A stretch of DNA of 64,000 bases from Triticum aestivum. Its lineage: Eukaryota; Streptophyta; Magnoliopsida; Poales; Poaceae. The first letter of the stretch is position 1, and each line of letters starts with the position of its first letter. The position numbers and the translations under genes were made by a program. The notes beneath the pieces were generated by a model. The model did not search any database. It saw nothing but the letters and a program-made list of their open reading frames with translations, and was not told the origin of the DNA. The stretch lies in assembly GCF_018294505.1 (NCBI RefSeq), contig NC_057801.1, positions 847,184,788 through 847,248,787 on the forward strand. The letters run 5' to 3'. This document shows positions 36,200-47,406 of the stretch, piece by piece.

Positions 36200-37210
36200 A
36201 AAATAGCTGACTTCATAAAAATATTTTTATGCATATATTCTCTTTATCTTTATTCTGTTCCGCCTCTATATCTTTAGCCTTAAGTGCGATGTGTGATGCA
36301 GCATCTATTGCAGCCTCTCGAGGAAAATTATTTCCATGCTTATAGATAATGCTATAGGAATTTTAGTGGCTTATTCGTTTAGTTTATCAATGTTAACCTC
36401 CAAAATATGGAGCAAATTTTGGACAACAATCTCATTGCTTAACATGTCATTGTGTAGTTTTGTATTGTGGTCTACATCAACAGCATGCTTAGCATCACAG
36501 TCGTGCCCCATTGATGTTTGAATAAGTCTTCGCAGCTCAATGGTGTTTTGATTTTGCAGAGAAGACGTGGATGCTTATTATTTCTATACACTTATCTTGG
36601 TCTCAGTGATCTTCTCAAGAATCAATAAGCCTAGAAAAATCAGTTATTTTGTTACTTTAGACAGATAAAAATAATGATACTCGTTTCCAAAGTATGTCTC
36701 CCAATTTTGTACTGTGGTATCCCTACAAAATTTTTGTAATAAGCATGAATGGGATAATTAATGTCGGCGAATGTCCTTATAGAATGTCATATTTTTCCTA
36801 GATGCAATTTAGGAAATGATATTGAAGTCAGAGAACTGGTATAAACAACTTAAGTATAACGATGTCGATCGGACGTTGATCCATAGCGATGAAGTATATC
36901 ACACTGGCAAATTAACCATCCTAGTGAGTTACTGACACCAGATAACCACATGACAATTGTGGAAGCTACCTAGGCAACAAAAATTTCATACACGCAATAC
37001 TTCTATTAAAGTAATTTTATCTTAACACAATTGTTCCTCCATACCACCTCTTAGCATGTCCACCTTCATGTATGGTAAGCATTTCATTTTCTTCCTTTTC
37101 CGGAACAACAACTTCACTGAGACCAAGACCAGACTCTATAGCCATAACTTCTAAATGTCTATGTTTTGGCATCAGTGGTTTATGCAATCGTGTATAGGGC
37201 GATGTCGGCA
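36200..37210 (-). pseudogene. Decayed protein-coding remnant, unknown family
   Basis: On minus, two stretches read like former exons. One is at 37205-37021 (KPLMPKHRHLEVMAIESG, then EKEENEMLTIHEGGHAKRWY). The other is at 36540-36200 (MLSNEIVVQNLLHILEV, then, after a frame change, NNFPREAAIDAASHIALKAK). Composition is protein-like and helical, but stops and frame changes occur between them. I do not recognise the family. It could be an old gene or an unfamiliar transposon. Confidence 0.25.
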
Positions 37211-37616
37211 ATAAGTAAAGACTTTTCTTACTCTGCTTCCATGTGTAAATCTTTGAGCATACTTCAGCAGTGCCTAAAGACAATTTGTTTTGTATTCTGC
37301 TTCTGTGTGTAAATCTTGGTCGTATACTTGTCGAGGTGTATACGCTTCCCGCAACCACCTGACCTGACGGGGCAGTAGCGTGCATTCTTCCACACGAACA
37401 AATATATGCACGCACCATATTGCTGTTTGGACCTCTGGTCACATAGATTCTGTAAGACTTCACATAAGGTAACCACTTTCTCGTGGCAGCTCTTCCTCTA
37501 CTCACGCGCAAGCGTCTCTATGTTTTGATGCTCTCGTTGTCTTGTTTCCAACAAGCTTGAGTTTGCTCAATTCGGAGCTCATATGAAGAAGTTATGGCAG
37601 TTCTGTTTTTCTCCGT

Positions 37617-38031
37617 GCGGTAGTACCGCGGTGGCAGCGGTAGTACCGCTTGTAGCGTCAAGCAGTAGTACCGCTCCAGTACCACTCTACTACCGCCTCG
37701 TTTTTGGGTCTTGCTTTTTCGTGTCGGGTTTAGCAGTAGTTGCACGGCAATAAGGCACGGCAGTTCCGCCCATAAGCGGTAGTACCGCTCCGTTTGGGCG
37801 GTAGTACCGCCTATAAGTAGTAGTACCGCTCCAATCGGGCGGTAGTACCGCTACTGCATTACTGCCGCCGTACTCTGCTCTGCCCTGCCTCATTTAGTCC
37901 TGTGTTTTGCTCCTCCAGCGGTAGTACCGCTGGGGTGAGCGGTAGTACCGCTTATAAGTGGTACTACCGCCCCAAGGTTCATGTTTTGTTGCTCCTTTTC
38001 CCTGCTTCTTCCCTCCGAGCGGTAGTACCGC
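37617..38031. repeat. Cluster of eight 13 bp palindromes GCGGTAGTACCGC
   Basis: Perfect copies start at 37617, 37637, 37776, 37798, 37839, 37918, 37939 and 38019, with variant copies between them. Each is self-complementary around TAGTA/TAC. The cluster precedes a TATA-like CTATAAAAGGGG (about 38074), so it lies where the upstream part of an LTR or other promoter would be. Confidence 0.8.
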
Positions 38032-38069
38032 TCGTGTGCGGGCTGAGCACATAACGGTTGGATTTTTCC

Positions 38070-39080
38070 CCTCCTATAAAAGGGGGTCTTCTTCCCCAAT
38101 GAACCTTATCCTTTGAGCTCGTGTTCTTCCCCCATTGTTGACCTTCTCCGAGCTTGCTATCTCTCAATCCCTCCATGGATTCTTGCTAGTTTTTGAGGGA
38201 AAAGAGAGAGGAGATCTAGATCCACATTTCCACCAATCACTTTCTCCTCTATGTGAGGGGAACCCCTTGGATCTAGATCTTGGAGTTCTTGGTGTTCTCC
38301 TTCTTGTTCTTCCTCTCATTTTCCTCCCTAGCATTAGTTGCTTCGGTGGGATTTGGGAGAGAAGGACTTGGGCACTCCGTGTGCCCTTGCCATTGCATTT
38401 GGTGCATCGGTTTGAGTTCTCTACGGTGATACGTGGAAGTTTCAAGTTGAGAAGCTTATTACTCTTGGGTGCTTGGTGCCCTTGAGCTTGTTCCTCTTGG
38501 GTGCTTTGGCGCCCTAGACGGTTGGTGGTGCTTGGAGCTCAATCATTGTGGTGTAAAGCTCCGGGCAAGCGTCGGGGTCTCCAATTAGGTTGTGGAGATC
38601 GCCCCGAGCAATTTGACGGGTACCGGTGACCGCCCCCAAGGGTTGCCAAAGTGTACAGGTTCGGTGACCGCCCCCAAGGGTCGCCATTTGTATGGGTTCG
38701 GTGACCGCCCTCAAGGGTCCCTTAGTGGAATCACGACATCTTGCATTGTGCGAGGGCGTGAGGAGATTACGGTGGCCCTAGTGGCTTCTTGGGGAGCATT
38801 GTGCCTCCACACCACTCCAAACGGAGATTAGCATCCGCAAGGGTGTGAACTTCGGGATACATCGTCGTCTCCACGTGCCTCGGTTATCTCTTACCCCAGC
38901 CCTTTTCTTATGCACTTTACTTTGTGATAGCCATATTGTTCTTTGTCATATATCTTGCTATCACATAGTTACTTATCTTGCTTAGCATAAGTTGTTGGTG
39001 CACATAGGTGAGCCTAGTTGTTTTAGGTTTTGTGCTTGACAAATTAACCGCTAGGTTTATTCTGCATTTGTTCAAGCCTA
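38070..39080 (+). repeat. Probable transposon-derived leader, unclassified
   Basis: A TATA-like box (about 38074) is followed by a C/T-rich leader and about 1 kb of moderately GC-rich sequence with no credible ORF. It contains a 37-38 bp tandem repeat (38625-38721). The texture suggests an LTR or solo element, but I could not find paired termini. Confidence 0.35.
38625..38721. repeat. 37-38 bp tandem repeat, about 2.6 copies
   Basis: Units begin GGTGACCGCCCCCAAGGG at 38625, 38663 and 38700, the last truncated and with one C to T change. The spacer (CCAAAGTGTAC or CCATTTGTATG, then GGTTC) is also partly conserved. Confidence 0.85.
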
Positions 39081-41000
39081 AACCGTAATTATGGAATTTT
39101 CTTGAGAACGAATGAATTAGTGCCATTAGTTTTATTCCATTAAAGAAAACCATGAAATAAAATAAACTAAATCAAAATAAAAATAATGAAGTTTTTCTAA
39201 AAAAGAATGAATTGAGGGATTTGGTATTACTCTCAAATTAGAAATAAAATGAAATGAAAATTAAAATAAAAAAATGAGGTTTTCTAAGGAAGAATGGAGT
39301 AGTAGCATTAGTATTACCCTTTAAGAAAAAAGAAAATGAAAAAAGATCTAGAAAAAACAATGATAAAAATTGCACACAACATACATGTTTTTTTTCAAAT
39401 ATGCAATAATAAGCATAAATAGTGGACATGATGTTTGTACTCGCGAGATCATATGCTCCCTCATGAAAAATAAAAATATAGTAAAATAAATTAAAAAATC
39501 TGATTTTTTTTTATGAACAATCATTGACGATACTCAGCATGTCTGAAAATTTTCACGAACAAACAACAATCCAAATGCATCGGTGAAAAAAAAATTGATG
39601 CTGCAAAAAGTGTATTTTTGAAAGTATTTTGGAGCATCAATTTTGTTTTTAGGAAGCAATTTTGGAATGTTGTTTCTCAATGAAAATTTGAACGCATGTT
39701 GAGAATTTGTCAATGTTTGTTGCCAAACAAAATTAGTAAATTGTTTACTAATTTTTGAATTTAGTGTTCATTGAGGGTGCATAGGAGCTTGCGAGCAAAA
39801 GGGCACTTTTGTATAATAGTGGAATTATTGCAAAAAAGGCTTCCCAAGAAGGAATGAATTATTGGCATTGGTATCAACCTTAAAGAAGAAAGAAAATAAA
39901 ACAATAACTAAAAAAATAGAAAATAAAAAAATTAGTGGCATTGGTATTACCTTTTAAGAAGAAAGAAAATGAAATTGCACACAACTTTGCACTGAAATTG
40001 CACCTTTTTGCAGTATGCAAAGAATATATCATATAATAGTGCAAGTTTCAGATATATTTTGTAGTATTTGTGGTTATACATTGATATTCACGCAACATCC
40101 CAAAAATACCCACAATAAAAAGGAAACCGACTAATAAAGAAAAAACAAAGGGAGAGAGGGGAGAGTTGAGTCTCAGAAGTAATGTGATTCAGCCTGTTAA
40201 GAAACTGACAGGCCCAAATACATGGTCAGAAAAAGACCCAGCCCAAAACAACTCACTGAGCAGACCAGAAAAAAAGGGAGCACGAATTTCAAAGAAGAAA
40301 TCAAGTGAAACAAAATCAAGTTTGAGGCGACTTACATGTACCTAAAGTGATGCCAAAAATACCTTTGTAAAAAGGAAAAAAATAACTAAAATTATAAAGA
40401 AAAGCAAAAGCAAAAGTAAAAATGCATACAAACCCAAAAAATGATAGTTTGTAACAGGTTTCATGCCCAATAGAAAAATTGACTTACCCCAAATAGGTGC
40501 AAGTCAAAATCCAGCCTAAGAAAAATCGAGTTACCCCAAACAGGGGCAAGTCAAAGTTCTAGCCTAAGAACAAAGTCAAAATTCTAGCCTAAGAACAAAT
40601 CGACTTACCCGAAATAGGGGCAAGTCCAAAATCAGCCTGAAATGCCATTAAATAACACAAGAAAAAAACAGACAGCTCGATTCTTGTCAAAAGAATCGAC
40701 GATCAGAAAATCAACCTACCCAAATTTAAAAATTAGGCGAGTTACATATATCTAAAGTGTTCAAAAATTACTTACTTACATTCACCGTGCTTTAAACAAA
40801 CTTGATGAAATATGATTTTTTTAGCAATTTTATAAATTGTCCATACCATCAAAAATGTACCTTCATGACATTTAAAAATGTAAACACGTTTCAAAATATG
40901 ACCATGATTGTTTTTTAAATGATCATAACAATGTAAAATCTTGTTCGAGTAATTTTTTAAAATGTTCATACCATTCAAAAAATCATGACAATGTTTGTGT
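39081..41000. other. AT-rich intergenic DNA with low-complexity repeats
   Basis: No gene is visible. GAAAGAAAATGAAA-type low complexity recurs at 39240-39350 and 39880-39970, around a repeated phrase (GCATTGGTATTACC or similar). A clearer tandem repeat lies at 40473-40641. Confidence 0.6.
40473..40641. repeat. About 48 bp tandem repeat, three full and one partial copy
   Basis: Full units start at 40473, 40521 and 40594, each with TTACCC-AAA-AGG-GCAAGTC and ending CAGCCTAA or TAGCCTAA. A half unit lies at 40569-40593. It is noncoding. Confidence 0.8.
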
Positions 41001-41015
41001 AATGGAAATTAGGTT

Positions 41016-41403
41016 TCTTGGAGCACCATCATTGGAGGCTTTGTGCTGTGCGGCAGGATGCCAAAGGCCTTCAATCTGTTCAAGGGCATGCTGGCTTCTC
41101 TGAGCTCTATCATCAGCGCTTTTCGAGCCGACGTCATCCTTGTCGATATCCGTATCGGTAAACAGCTGCATATGTCCTGCTTTTAAAATCAAGGTTCCAC
41201 TCTACGTGACCTCGGGGAACTCGCTCCTCACTCTTATCCAAGATAAGAGCATTTTTGTTACAAAGAATCTCCATCTATGTGGAGATTGCCATACAGTTAT
41301 CAAGTACATGAGCTTAATCGGGAGAAGGGATATAATCGTCAGAGATGCCAATAAGTTTCATCATTTCAAGAATGGACAATGCAGTTGTGAAGATTTTTGG
41401 TGA
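41016..41403 (+). pseudogene. PPR-DYW protein gene fragment
   Basis: The 5' part encodes one pentatricopeptide repeat (SWSTIIGGFVLCGRMPKAFN) followed by RIGKQLHMS and a stop. After a deletion and frame change, the other frame (to 41403) ends with the conserved DYW tail KNLHLCGDCHTVIKYMSLI, then RDANKFHHFKNGQCSCEDFW and TGA. The zinc-binding CxDCH and HHF..G.CSC.D residues are kept, and the final tripeptide is DFW. Intact members are organellar RNA C-to-U editing factors of 500 or more residues. This piece lacks the E domains and the deaminase HxE motif, so it is a relic. Confidence 0.85.
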
Positions 41404-42537
41404 CATCAAAATTACAGTCGGTATGATATCTTGAACAATTAAGCATTGTCAGTGATAACCTTAGTGTCATGGCCCATTTAAAACTTCTTCAGGATATGGT
41501 GTCATGTAGTCAAGAAGAAAAATCCCAAGCACCCGCAAAAAAAACCATCCCAAGGCATGTAAAGGTGCAATCTTTAGGACATGTGTGTGATAATGAGGGT
41601 ATGACCCAAACAAGACAAGACTAAATTGTTGCTAGCTTTGGTACTTTGTTATGTCACAGAAAGAGTTAACAATACCATAGAGACGTTTGGTACACAATCA
41701 AGCAAGAATGACACAAATAGAACTTCCATCTTAAGTAGATAATTGACGGTTTTAATTTATGTAAGATTGAATTTCAGAAGCTCTCAGAGTCAGAGGTACT
41801 ACCGCCAGTTGTAGAATTCCAAAACTACCAGTCCAGTTGATGAAATGAAATGGTGTCTCAAATATGATGTTGTACACTTCCCTACCCCGAAGACTAGAAA
41901 AGGCAAATAACACGTGAAGGTGGACTAATAAGCATCATAATATATATATTTTTCCATTTTTCTCAACATAATTAGTGGCTTGCAGTTCAGTTCAAAAAGA
42001 TCATTAGAAACTTAAGCTACCAGCAGAAGGTGGATATCCGGATATTGATTTCTGTATTAAATTTGACGAGCACAAATTCCAGAGATCGTTGCCGCAGCCT
42101 TAATTTTGAAGAGAAGACAATGTGCATTTGAGGCGCAACAGGAACAAGCTACTAGAATATCTGATATTCTGATCATCACTTGTAAAATGCTTGAGCTTTT
42201 GGATGTTGGGGATAACCAGCTGGGGGCCAACACTTTTCTCTGTTAAGTGTGTTCCTAAAACAGATCTCATGGTCCCACATTTGCCAATAGTGATGGAGCC
42301 AAGGGGCATAACTGTTCTTTCTTTCATTAGTGACAGAGCTCTATCTCATGGTACACATGTCAATGGGCTGAGTCTGACCATATTCTGAAGATGCCATCAT
42401 GGCTTTCAATTCATTCAACCACTGTGCTGATCGATCATAATCTCTTTTTTTCCCCTTGATTTCTGCAGTTGCTCTCTTCTTTGTGCATGTAAATGGAAAA
42501 AGTTTGTGTAAGATCGTTCGAAGCTTTCACACAACAA
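41404..42537. other. Intergenic DNA between PPR relic and tRNA
   Basis: No supported gene. A minus-strand frame at 42327-42100 (MKERTVMPLGSITIGKCGTM) has protein-like composition, but no family is recognised and no flanking exon is evident. Confidence 0.5.
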
Positions 42538-42610
42538 GCCCGTCTAGCTCAGTTGGTAGAGCGCAAGGCTCTTAACCTTGTGGTCGTGGGTTCGAGCCCC
42601 ACGGTGGGCG
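42538..42610 (+). tRNA. tRNA-Lys(CUU)
   Basis: The 73 nt sequence folds as a standard cloverleaf. The acceptor stem is GCCCGTC with GGTGGGC (two G-U pairs) and discriminator G. The D arm is GCTCAGTTGGTAGAGC. The anticodon stem CAAGG/CCTTG closes the loop CTCTTAA with anticodon CUU (decodes AAG). The T arm is GTGGGTTCGAGCCCCAC. Internal A-box (TAGCTCAGTTGG) and B-box (GGTTCGAGCCC) promoters are intact, there is no intron, and CCA is not encoded. It looks functional. Confidence 0.96.
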
Positions 42611-42627
42611 CATGTTCTGATTTGTTA

Positions 42628-42635
42628 TTTTTTTT
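42628..42635 (+). terminator. RNA polymerase III terminator of tRNA-Lys
   Basis: A run of eight T residues lies 18 nt after the tRNA 3' end, a typical Pol III stop. Confidence 0.85.
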
Positions 42636-42802
42636 ATTCTGCCTGCTATAAGAAATTCGGTACTGATTTTAGCCCAACAAAATGCACCTTCTGATATTTT
42701 CATGTGTGCTGACTTGTTGACATGTCCAACAACGCAGAAAAAAAAGAAGGTAAATTTTCATTTCTCAAAATTCAGCCGGGAAAGAGAGGATCATATAACA
42801 TA

Positions 42803-42876
42803 CTCCCTCCGTCCGAAAATACTTGATACATCCCCTTTTGTCCATTTTGATGACAAGTATTTTCGGACGGAGGGAG
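42803..42876. mobile_element. Stowaway MITE
   Basis: A 74 bp element flanked by TA duplicates (42801-42802 and 42877-42878). Its inverted repeats (CTCCCTCCGTCCGAAAATAC and its complement) cover most of the element, so it can fold into a near-complete hairpin. Confidence 0.95.
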
Positions 42877-43021
42877 TACTTGCATTACACGGTGAATTAT
42901 ATATTCTAATAATAACATACTTGCTTGTATCATCTGCTATCTACAACTTTTTCTTTTCTTTTGCGGGTAGTGTACAGTGGATTGTTGTCAAAGATCTACA
43001 AGTTGAAGCTTACTGGTCTAA

Positions 43022-45200
43022 GGGCAACTCCAACACGCCCACACAAACGCATGCGACTTTTGTCCGTTTGGGTTAGTGTTTTGGATTTTGTCCATCCCAG
43101 TCCGCGTTTCGGTTGGTAGTGTGCCCAACTCGCCAATAGATTTTCGTTCACGCAACCGGGCCATATTTTGCTCTTTTTGCGTACATATCAAAAACATTGC
43201 ACAAAGTTCACACAATTCAACCAAATACAAATATTGTAGTTTCACAACAAATTGAAATCTCATAGTTTACAAACCAAATAAAATTTAAATTGTCAGAAAT
43301 ACATTTGAAAGAAAAAATAGCCGATACATCTATTGGTTGCCAAGGTGAGCCCACATATACTCAACTGAATCATCTTGTAGCTGAATGTGAGTTTACCAAT
43401 CATGCATTTGATGATGAAATTCAGTGAATTGTGCAAACGTCGCCGCTCCTCCATGCTCAGCACAACATTTTCAGCTTAAAAGTGAAACTCCTGATTGAAG
43501 ATTTCATTCTCACGCTCATCCTCTAAGATGATGTTGTGCATCATCACACAAGCAGTCATCACCTCCTACAACTTCTTAGTGATCCAAGTTCTAGCAGTAC
43601 CGAACAATGCCCATCGAGATTGAAGAACACCGAAAGCACGCTCCACATCCTTTCTAGCACTCTCTTGTTCTTGGGAAAATCCCTGCTTCTTCTCTCCTAT
43701 CGGGTTGGAGATTGTCTTGACAAGAGTAGTCCACTAAGATAGATACCATCATCTAGGTAGTATCCTTTGTTGCAGTGGTGGCCATTGATCTCAACACTGA
43801 CCTCTGGGCAATTGCCTTTTGCAAGCCTTGCAAACACCAGAAGTGCTAAAGCACGTTGATGTCATTGTGAGAGCCTGCCATGCCGAAGAAAGATTGTCAA
43901 ATCCAGATATCTTGTGAAGCCACGGCCTCAAGTATGACAATGCAAGCTTTCACATGGCCCTAGACTACCCTTGCCCAGTAGAAGGGCAGTTCTTCCACTC
44001 CCAGTGCATAAAATCTATGCTACCAAGCATCACCGGAAATCCCCTATCGGCATTGATCGCCAACAACCGGGTTGTATCTGCAATAATTGGCTCTCTCAAG
44101 TACTCCGGGCCAAATACTGCTACCATAGCCTTACAGGACCTATACATGGATTCTAGGCACGTGGACTCGCTCATGCGGACATACTCATCAACAAGATCAC
44201 CTGATATTCCGTATGCAAGCATCTAAATAGCTGCAATGCATTTATGATAAGAGGAGAAGCCAACCTTTCCCTGGGCATCCTCCTTGCATTTGAAATACTT
44301 ATCGTATGCCACCACCCTCTCCCTGTAAGACTCAACCCATGTCTAGCCATCAGGAAGAGGCATCAGAATAGGTTGTCTTTGAAGAGTGGGTCAGCGGACT
44401 GGAAGTAGTCCTGCCAGAGTAGGCAATGGCCTCTCTCTCCGTCACGATTCAAAGCCGGGGTATGCCCCAGGATCGATCCCCTATACATCGGTTGCTGCCT
44501 GCTAATGTGGTCATGGACGACCAAAGTAGCAACCACAATCTCCTTATTGCCAGACGATGAATCATCTGAATCGCCAAGGAAGTTGTTGAAAAAGTACTCA
44601 TATCCACTATCCATTTTGTACATTGCGGACGAAATGTCGAACACCTTGCGAGCGTGGCGGAAGAAGCCGGCCAGTGAAGAGCCCCACGTCTCTTCCAGAC
44701 CAGGCAGCAGGCATGTCGGTGTGGAGGCGATCATGGTGGCGACCGCCGAGCGAGGTAGCCGAGCTTGGAGCGTTGCTGGCAGCGGCAGAGCAGAGGGGGT
44801 GGCCTGGACGTGGTGGTGCTACGACGGCGGCAAAAACAGTCCACCAATGCCGGCAAGAACGGTCGTCGGGTGTGGCATGCTGCTGGGGAGGTATGTGGGT
44901 TCAGGCAGCTGCCTGGCGAGCGTACAATTGAAATTGGGCGGCGGCGGTCAGCGCGGGGTGGTTGGGTGTGTTGGATGTTGATGGGAGAGAAGGGGAAATG
45001 GACAATGTGCCACCGACTGGCGGGCTAGGGGGAGGACAAGAGTGGGCGTCGCGCGCGTCCGCGTCGACGCAAACCCAGCTCAAATATGGGCCTGAAATGC
45101 GGACACTCCCGTTTGCCTCGGCGCCTTGGGCCACGGTATCTGTCCATTTCGACTCAACGGATACGCGTGGACAGTTTGCGCCGGCACATTGGAGTTGCCC
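43022..45200 (-). mobile_element. PIF/Harbinger DNA transposon
   Basis: A 2,179 bp element with 12 bp terminal inverted repeats (GGGCAACTCCAA left, TTGGAGTTGCCC right) and 3 bp TAA target duplications (43019-43021 and 45201-45203), as expected for PIF/Harbinger. The outer few hundred bases are noncoding. The interior holds a decayed minus-strand transposase. Confidence 0.92.
43440..44734 (-). pseudogene. Harbinger transposase (DDE_Tnp_4-like), decayed
   Basis: On minus the reading starts near 44734 with a Ser/Asp-rich N-terminus and reaches the DNA-binding region (DYFQSADPLFKDNLF, then a deletion). It then gives WVESYRERVVAYDKYFKCK, MLAYGISGDLVDEYVRMSES and a catalytic-core block (GFPVMLGSIDFMHWEWKNCP, about 44040-43985). 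The last conserved block is ARKDVERAFGVLQSRW at about 43650-43600, in another frame. Several stops lie between. Intact members cut and paste at TWA sites. Confidence 0.88.
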
Positions 45201-45203
45201 TAA

Positions 45204-45562
45204 CGATACATCTTACTTGTTGTTTATGTATGGCAACAGGCATGGCAGGGGGAATCGTACTGGTGCTGGTGCCGGTCACCCCACCATCTTAAGCAAAAAA
45301 AAAAAACACCTGCAAACCTCAGTGATCGTTACATCGGTGCTGCCTGCTGGGATCTTCTTCTTCTTCGTGGTCGTCGTCTCTGCCCCCTCTTTGGCGGCCA
45401 CACACCATGCCTGCAGAGTGTAGACTGTGGTGCACGAATGTCGTCGATGTCGATGTCAGCGCCGTCGACGGTCCCGACCTCCGTCACGTCCGGCTTAACG
45501 CAACAAGACTCCTGCTGTACACCGTGCGGTGTCTCCCTTCCTGTTTTGTCTTCAAACAAGTA
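45204..45562. other. Intergenic DNA before the second relic copy
   Basis: No gene is supported. Short open stretches (for example 45407-45607 plus) show no domain. The sequence upstream of the MITE (TTCCTGTTTTGTCTTC...ACAAG) weakly resembles 5611-5630, so the paralogous block may begin here. Confidence 0.4.
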
Positions 45563-45643
45563 CTCCATCCGTTCCATAATGTAAAACGTTTTTTGACACT
45601 ACACTAGTGTTAAAAAACGTCTTGCATTATGGGACGGAGGGAG
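45563..45643. mobile_element. Stowaway MITE
   Basis: An 81 bp element flanked by TA duplicates (45561-45562 and 45644-45645), with termini CTCCATCCGTTCCATAATG and CATTATGGGACGGAGGGAG. It sits precisely in the second copy of the relic shared with 5.6 kb and is absent from the first, so it inserted after the duplication. Confidence 0.93.
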
Positions 45644-45644
45644 T

Positions 45645-46560
45645 AGTAACCTTTTTCAGTCTCCATTGTTTCAGTAAAATATTTTCAAAGTATGACGATT
45701 TGGCCCGTTAAAAAAAAGAATTTTTACGTCGCACGTTGAGGAAAAAAACTCGCTTCGTGTGACATAGTCGAGTCCACTGCCAACAATCCGAAAAAAAGTT
45801 AAATACACTATTTATGAAATAATTTACGAAATTCCAAAAATATTATTTTGAAAATGTGACACAATTTTGAAAATACGAAACATTTTTCAAAGCATGTGAA
45901 AAAATGTTGGAATTCTGAACATTTTTTGTGCAAAAAATAGAAAACAGGAACATTTTTTTAACTTTTGAACAATTCTAGAAATGTACAGACATTTTTTAAA
46001 CCTCACGAATTCTTGTTGTGTTATAGTGGGCCGGCCCAAATTCTTGTCCGCGAGAGTAACTGGTAATCCCGGCCGGGATTGTATTATTCCCGGTGTGCCA
46101 AACAGGTATAAGGTCCAAAATAGACCGGGATTACAAGTTCAGAGTGCCAATTCCCGGGATTCAAAGTTTAGGGTTTGATTTAGCTTTCGTCGACAACTTT
46201 AAGGTTTATTTTGGACTTTTTCCCTGTAACATAAGTACATCGAATAAGTCTGTTTCGGTTGACGACGTGACGGTCGATCGGTAGCACGCAAAGTTTTCAA
46301 CATATAATGCGCGGAGAGAATGCTGGCTAGCTAGTTTGCTTCAGGCACGACCCACGTCCGGTGTGTATGCGTCGGTACGTACGTGGTCGGGCCCAACTGC
46401 ACTGCACGTACGCAGTTGTTTGCACGGTCCAATGAGAGACGTACGCACAGGACGCATGCATGCGGGACTTTGGTGCAACCATGCATGCATGCAGAGCAGT
46501 CGCCGCCGCGCGCGTGCGTTGCGGGGACATGTGGGCCCGGTGTAACACATCCGGGTCGCA
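45645..46560. repeat. Second copy of the 5.6-6.2 kb relic
   Basis: 45645-45675 and 46225-46450 align in order to 5631-5660 and 5685-5990. In between, this copy has about 550 bp of AT-rich extra sequence (45680-46225). Further on, GTAACACATCCGGGT (about 46541) matches GTAACGCATCCGGGT (about 6149). The copy lies 0.9 kb upstream of the DUF1635 gene. Confidence 0.65.
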
Positions 46561-47406
46561 CCGCAACCACCCTCACCTGACGGGGGCCTCGGCGTGCATG
46601 CATATACGAACAAAAAACATGTTTGGTTATTTTTTTAAAACGTGTTTTTTTAACACAGTACAACCGAAGTCGCTCACACATAGGAGCATACTCACACTGT
46701 TCCTTTTTTTAATCATGTGTACATTTCTTATAGGGTTTAGTACATCTGCAATACTGTCCTTGCCCATAAGACATGTACGTAAAACACAGTCTACTATATT
46801 AATTCTTTCATCTTAATTTTGCCTGCTGGTATTTTTACAATACTTGTGGAGCTAATGAAACTATTTTGGTAAAATTCAATGCTCGAAATGGAGGAAATGA
46901 AGGGGCCAGACGGGCCGATACCTCGTGGGAGGGCCCAACACGAGGAAAGGAAGGAGACACAAAGGTGAAAAGGGAAAAAGGGAAGACGGAAAGAGTAACG
47001 GCGAGGACGGTCCTTTCTTTCTTCATAGGACTAGGAAGGATCCCCGGCCAGGCAACCAGCATCTTCTCATAATCCCATTCCCTTTTTAATTAATTAATTA
47101 ATTAATTAATCTATAATAACTTTCATCATGCGATTTCGTGTTTCTCATCCAAGCACAGGTGATAATAGGCAGGCGTGATGGCACATTCCATATGTTCCCA
47201 TTCGGGAATGGAAACACGGGCGCCGTGTATGGAAGGGAGCAAAACCACATTGACTCCTGGCGCTGGCTGTACACCATCTGTCCTCCCTTCATATCCCCTT
47301 CTCTCTCTCATACACAACCGACCTCTACGGCTTCCTTCTTTTGCCATCCTAAAGGAAGGGAGGAGACGAGAGGAGAGATCCAAGAGCAGAGACAAGTGAT
47401 TGATCA
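46561..47406 (+). promoter_or_regulatory. Upstream region of the DUF1635 gene
   Basis: No ORF of note. A (TTAA)n run lies at 47086-47110 and a C/T-rich tract (TTCTCTCTCTC, about 47300) precedes the start codon, as is common in plant 5' UTRs. No unambiguous TATA box can be assigned. Confidence 0.4.

Noticed and set aside
37264..37511. N-terminal half of the minus-strand 164-codon ORF ending at 37017
   Set aside because: It is Cys/Arg-rich, its composition differs from the better second half, and it overlaps another frame. It gave no support as a real protein start.
42100..42330. Minus-strand ORF with protein-like composition before the tRNA
   Set aside because: A single short frame with no recognised family, start context or adjoining exon. 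It is kept only as a note in the intergenic entry.
46331..46681. Overlapping ORFs around 46.3-46.7 kb on both strands
   Set aside because: They arise from GCATGCAT-type repeats and have no domain. The region is the second copy of a noncoding relic.
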